Assembly: GCA_902984215.1 (NCBI GenBank)
Contig: CADWAF010003009.1
Span: 1-11,679 of the forward strand
Length of the DNA stretch: 11,679 bases
Direction: 5' to 3'
Source of the DNA: Willaertia magna
Lineage: Eukaryota > Heterolobosea > Eutetramitea > Acrasida > Naegleriidae
Positions 7,471-11,679 of the stretch are shown piece by piece; within the stretch, counting starts at the first letter, position 1, and each line of letters begins with the position of its first letter. A program made the position numbers and the translations under genes. The notes beneath the pieces were generated by a model. It ran no database searches. It saw nothing but the letters and a program-made list of their open reading frames with translations, and was not told the DNA's origin.

Positions 7471-8483
7471 ATAATTATAAAAAAATTATATAACAATTAT
7501 ACAACATTAATAATTATTCATTAAATATTAATAATTACATAATAACTATTCATTAACAATAACAATTTATTAACTATTTAAATAAAATATATAATAATAT
7601 TATCATATATACTTTATTTAATAATTAATTATATTTAATAATTGTTTTAAAATATATATTAAATATTAAAATATTAAATTATTAATTTTTATTTAAAATT
7701 TTAATTACAATTATATTGTTTATATTATTAAATATTATAAAATTTATTTATTAAAATATATGATTATTTATTAAATATATTAAAAATATATATAATTATA
7801 TTACTTTTTATTATTAGAATCATAGTTAAAATTTAATATATTACTAAAATATATAAAAATATATAGACTATTCTAATATAAATAATATAAGCTCATATTT
7901 ATTATATAAAAAAATACACTATATATAATTAAAACTTAAACTTAACTTTCATCAACCTTTTTATTATATAATTATCTTTTCATAATTATAATAATAAACA
8001 TTATAAACTTAAAAACAACAATAAAATACTAATTAAAATATTTTTAAATATTTTTTTAAATTATTTTTTAATTTTTTTTATTTATTTTTTATTTTTTTAT
8101 TTTTTTTATTAATTTTAATATAATTTTTAAAAAATTATTGTTTTTTAAAAAAAATTAATAATTAATTTTATTTTTTTAATTTTTTGTTAATATTTTTTTA
8201 ATTATATTTAAAAAAAATAATATTTTTAGAATTTTAAAAAATATACTTTATTAAAATATAATTTAATTATTAATAAATTTTATTTATAGTTTTTAAAAAT
8301 AATTTATTGTATAAATATAAAAAATAATATAATAGAGATATAAATAGTAAATAAATAGTTTAAAGTTAATAAATTAAAAATAAAAATTTAAATATTATAA
8401 TTATAAAATAAATATATTAAAATTATTAATTTAATTTTCAAAATTAATACAAAAATATTTATTGTATCTATTTATATTTATTT

Positions 8484-8737
8484 AAATATAATATAATCTA
8501 TTAAAATATATTTCAAAAATTTAAAACTTTAAATTAAAAATAAAATTAAAAAATAAAATTAATAGATAAATAATTATAGTGTTAACAATAATAAAAATAT
8601 GAAAGTAAATATAATTAATAAGTTTTTTAATTTCAAAAAAATATATTTTAATTGTAATTACTCAAATATAATATAATTTATTAAAATATATTTCAAAAAT
8701 TAAGAACTTTAAATTAAAAATAAAATTTAAAAATAAA
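8484..8737 (+). repeat. 74-bp direct repeat pair spaced exactly 180 bp
   Basis: 8484-8557 and 8664-8737 align without gaps, with four mismatches by eye (at 8498, 8522, 8524 and 8548). Both begin AAATATAATATAAT and contain ATATTTCAAAAATT. The interval between them is poorly similar, so this is either an old tandem duplication of 180 bp or two copies of a small element. Confidence 0.65.
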
Positions 8738-9623
8738 TAATAAAATAAATATAAAAAATCTTAGTATTTAAAAAAAATTAATAACATTTTAATCATATTA
8801 CTATAAAATAATAAAAAAATAAATAAGATTTTTTAGATATTAAAATTTTAATATGATTGTTATTGTTGATTATTTAATAATAAGTTTATTTAATTTTAAT
8901 AATATTTTTAATTTTTAAAAATAAAATCTGTTATTAATCGAATTATATTTTAAAAGATTATTTTTTTTTGAAATTTTAAAAATAATATTTATTATTTTTA
9001 TTGTTTTTTTATATTTTTATTAATTTTTTATTTAACTGTCTATAATTTTTAATTTTAATTAAAAATACTACTTATTTTTAAAAAAAAATTTTATAACATA
9101 CAATAATTAATATAATTTATTAATATTTTTTTAAAGATTATAGAAGTTAAATTTAAATGAATTTTTTTACAAATTAATTTAAAAAAATTCAATCAAAATA
9201 TTATTTAATAATAATAATTTCAACAATAACAATAGATAGATCAATAATAATATTAATAATAGTAATAGTGAAAAAAAAAAGAGAAAAAATAATAAAAAAA
9301 AGAATTTAAATAAAAAAATTTAAAAAAATTTAAATTAAATTCATTAAATAATAATAAATAAAATATTTTCTCTTTTAAAATTCTTAAATTTAATTAATTA
9401 TTTTCTCAATTAATTCTATTTAATTTTATCTTTTTAAATATTAATTAAAATTAAATAACTTTATAACAATAAACTTTACAATCAAATTTACAATAATTAA
9501 ATTTATAACAATTAAATTTTTTAATTTTAATATTTATAGAATTTATTAATAATAATAATAATTTTAATTATTTAAATATATTCAATTTTTTGTTTTTTTT
9601 AATTTAATTTATTAATTTAATAA

Positions 9624-10115
9624 ATAGAAACACTTAAAAATAAATTAAATAATAAATTAAATTTCATTATTAATAATTTAAATAATATTGAACAATAATT
9701 TAATTTTAAATTATAATAAATTATTATTAATCAAAATAATCAATTTAATCTTTTATAAACTCAATTAAATATTTTATAATAATAATTAATTTTTAATCAA
9801 TAACAACAATAATTTAAATCTTTATTCACAAAGACAAAACAAAATTTTAAAAATAATAATAATAATAATAAATTTGTTAATTAAATTTATTAATTTAAAG
9901 GAAATATAAGAAAAATAAATGATTTTATTGAAATATTTAATTATATTAATAGTAATGTTTTTTATAGGAATAATAATAATATAATTAAAAATTTTATTAT
10001 AAATAAAAATTTAAGTTTAATTTAGAAATGTTTAGTTATTAATAAATATTATAAAAATAATTAGAATAATTTAAATTTAAATATTAAAAGACAGGATTTT
10101 AATTTATATATTTAA
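9624..10115 (+). CDS. Probable Gln/Asn-rich coiled-coil protein segment, unknown
   Basis: Frame 3 is free of TGA for 164 codons and reads as a ciliate-style low-complexity protein when TAA/TAG are Gln: IETLKNKLNNKLNFIINNL, IEQQFNFKLQQIIINQNNQF, LQTQLNILQQQLIFNQQQQQ, then a more ordered part KGNIRKINDFIEIFNYINSN, FYRNNNNIIKNF, SLIQKCLVINKYYKNN, IKRQDFNLYI. The first half has a coiled-coil rhythm. The second half has G-starting codons (GGA, GAT, GAA, GTT) that the desert otherwise lacks. No start codon is visible nearby; an upstream exon is possible. The apparent end is TAA 10113-10115. About twenty TAA/TAG codons in frame mean the alternative, chance reading of non-coding A/T sequence, is real. 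Confidence 0.35.
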
Positions 10116-10192
10116 ATATAAAAAAGTAGAATAAAATTATTTATTTTATTTTAATTAATAAAATTTAAAAAATTTTATTAAATAACAATCAA

Positions 10193-10348
10193 CCTTTTTT
10201 TTTAAATTAAAATAATCTAGATTGATTTTATAATAAAAAATAAATATCTATTTTTAAATAAAATTTTAACTTATAAATTAATTTATATTAACTCTATTTT
10301 TTAATTTTTCCTTTTTTTTTAAATTAAAATAAGGTTAATATAAATTAA
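10193..10348. repeat. Two 23-bp copies of a poly-T/AAATTAAAATAA element inside hairpins
   Basis: The word CC-T9-AAATTAAAATAA occurs at 10193-10215 and again at 10310-10332. The second copy sits inside an inverted repeat: 10278-10292 (TTAATTTATATTAAC) and 10334-10348 are exact 15-bp reverse complements, and the inner TTTTAATTT/AAATTAAAA can extend the stem. The first copy has a weaker flank (AATCAA ... TTGATT) and an adjacent TCTAGA. They may be convergent transcription ends or copies of a small foldback element. Confidence 0.45.
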
Positions 10349-11504
10349 CAAAATATTTATTGTTTAATTTTTATTATTTATTTTTAAAGTTAGATATTTT
10401 TTTATAATATTGTTATATATAAATATTAAATTTATTTTTAAAAATTATACATTTTTTTATTAAATTATTATAGATAATTATTTAAAATATTTTATATATA
10501 AAATTTAAAAAAATAAATTATATATTTTAAATAAAATATTTACAATTATTTTTTATTTAATTATGAATATTATATAATTTTATTAAAAATTAATAATATA
10601 TAATTATAAAATTATTTAATTATTTTAAATATTATATTTATAATTTTTATTATTAATATTTATCTATAATAAAGCTAAATTTAAATATTTTTTATAATAA
10701 TTTTTTTATAAATAATTAAGTATTTATATTTTTTAATATTTTTAAAAATTTATTATATTTAAAATTTTATTTATTTATTACATTTTTAAAAATTTATCTT
10801 ATAAAAATATTTTTTTAAAATTTATTTAATAATTTTTAAATACTTTTTTAAAAAATTAGTTTTAATAATATTAATTAAATTATTTTTTTAATATTTTTTT
10901 AAATTTTTAAAATTATTAATATATTAATTAATTAATTTAAAAAAATATAAACTTAAATTATTTATTATTATTATATTTTTAATAAATTATTTATAACATT
11001 TATTAATACTACAAACTATTCACCTCTAAATGTATATTTAATTATTAAAATTGATATTTTTTTTTAAATATTAATTTATTTAAAGCATCTTCTTTAATAA
11101 TTTTAATATAATTAATTTTATTTTTTTTATTAAAAATTAAATACATAAAAATATAATTTATAATTTTAAATTTAATATTATTTTAATTATTATTGAAATT
11201 ATAATATTTATTTTTAATGTTATAGATTTAATATTATTAATAATATTTATTAAAATATTTTCAATATAATTATTACAATATTTAAAAAAAATTAATTATT
11301 AAAAAATATTATAATTATATTTATTTTACTTAAAAAGTATAATATAATTTTTTTATATAAATTTTATTATTTTTTGATATATTTAAATTATATTTATTAG
11401 TTTTTTTTATTTTTATAATTATATATTCATTTTTTTTATTTTTAAAATATAATTATTTATTTTTTTTTCTTACTAACCTATTTTTTTTTTTTATTATAAA
11501 ATTT

Positions 11505-11679
11505 ATGGACATAAACGATAGATATGAAATTTTAAAAGAATTACAAAATTTACAAATATTAAATGAAAATCAATTAAATTTACAAGCCAACTATTCTAAA
11601 ATAATTGTTTATTACATTTATATTCTGTATTGAGGTTGTTGATTAGGCGGAAATAGATAATTTTGTTGGTTTGAATTTA
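11505..11679 (+). CDS. Unknown protein, N-terminal part (runs off the window)
   Basis: ATG at 11505 follows a long pyrimidine tract and an A/T stretch, where G/C content rises sharply. The first 34 residues (MDINDRYEILKELQNLQILN...) look like an amphipathic coiled-coil helix. Two continuations are possible. With a 40-nt intron (11607-11646) removed in phase 0, the protein reads SKII-AEIDNFVGLNL with G-rich first codon positions and reaches the edge in frame; this is the better reading. Unspliced, it gives YIYILYWGCWLGGNRQFCW with two TGA as Trp, resembling a membrane segment. No family is recognised. Confidence 0.55.
11607..11646 (+). other. Possible 40-nt intron (GTTTAT...GATTAG)
   Basis: Phase-0 GT...AG segment. 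Removal continues the helical coding pattern with GCG GAA ATA GAT. An alternative acceptor at TATTGAG would give a 28-nt intron that keeps the same downstream frame. Confidence 0.4.

Larger units (their letters stand above)
5920..7899 (+). repeat. Dispersed word ATAA(A/G)(C/T)TCATAT, four copies, same orientation
   Basis: Related copies start near 5920 (ATAAGTTCATAT), 6063 (ATAAACTCATAT), 6175 (ATAAACTCATAA) and 7887 (ATAAGCTCATAT). They are usually followed by TTAATATAT-like sequence. They are among the few G/C-bearing words in this desert and share one strand, which suggests a diverged dispersed repeat family rather than chance. Confidence 0.35.
5744..11504. other. A+T desert of about 5.8 kb, mostly non-coding
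   Basis: The base composition collapses to nearly pure A/T with scattered C (AAC/CAA words) between 6660 and 7560 and long T or A runs at 8040-8220. G is very rare, which by itself argues against long genes using GAN/GGN codons. Because TAA and TAG may be sense codons, open frames carry little information here. Apart from the repeats listed separately and the segment 9624-10115, I see no supportable gene or RNA in 5870-6630, 7570-8480, 8740-9600 or 10350-11460. Confidence 0.6.

Noticed and set aside
9157..9320. ATG at 9157 followed by an Asn- or Ile-rich reading
   Set aside because: All frames are low-complexity because of AAT/ATA runs; no frame is better than the others. It might be an upstream exon of 9624-10115, but nothing shows it.
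11471..11477. TACTAAC plus T-run, identical to the yeast branch-point consensus
   Set aside because: No matching donor is identifiable in the desert, and the next AG lies after the ATG at 11505. A single 7-mer in A/T DNA is weak evidence.
1..11679. tRNA, rRNA or CRISPR arrays
   Set aside because: No B-box-like GGTTCGAATCC, no conserved rRNA words, and no regularly spaced palindromic repeats with unique spacers were seen by eye.

Overview
The window looks like nuclear DNA of a ciliate-type protist with a heavily altered genetic code. It is extremely A+T-rich. Several independent reading frames stay protein-like only if TAA and TAG are read as sense codons (Gln by analogy with ciliates) and TGA as Trp. 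The same frames also seem to end at TAA or TAG. That pattern is known from Condylostoma-like ciliates, where the position of a stop codon decides its meaning; karyorelicts are another possibility. The inferred introns are short (about 20-52 nt, GT...AG). I cannot name the species. A standard-code ORF search breaks nearly every gene here into fragments.

Left part (1-5743) is compact and gene-dense. In order: the 3' end of a spliced gene (1-411, +); a small Thr/Asn-rich, basic protein (869-447, -); a Ulp1/SENP-like (C48) cysteine-protease gene (901-2304, +) with one clear intron and one frame break; a spacer (2305-2694) holding two copies of a two-part motif; a 248-residue protein with a tentative SET-like C-terminal half (2695-3441, +); a spliced, higher-GC gene piece with no visible start (about 3737-3481, -); and a roughly 600-residue unknown protein (3896-5743, +) that needs two short introns. 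Genes face tail-to-tail with 35-39 nt between stops, and one head-to-head pair shares a 31-nt gap that is almost entirely a perfect inverted repeat.

Right part (5744-11504) is an A+T desert with little G or C. It holds a strong hairpin just after the last dense gene, a diverged tandem duplication of about 420 bp, an 11-bp minisatellite, a 74-bp direct repeat spaced 180 bp, paired poly-T hairpin elements, and one probable Gln/Asn-rich coiled-coil coding segment (9624-10115, +). A new gene starts at 11505 (+) and runs off the window edge.

A Ulp1-like protease and a SET-like protein side by side in a virus-like compact block could suggest a mobile element. No polymerase, integrase, capsid protein or terminal repeat is recognisable, so this stays a hypothesis.
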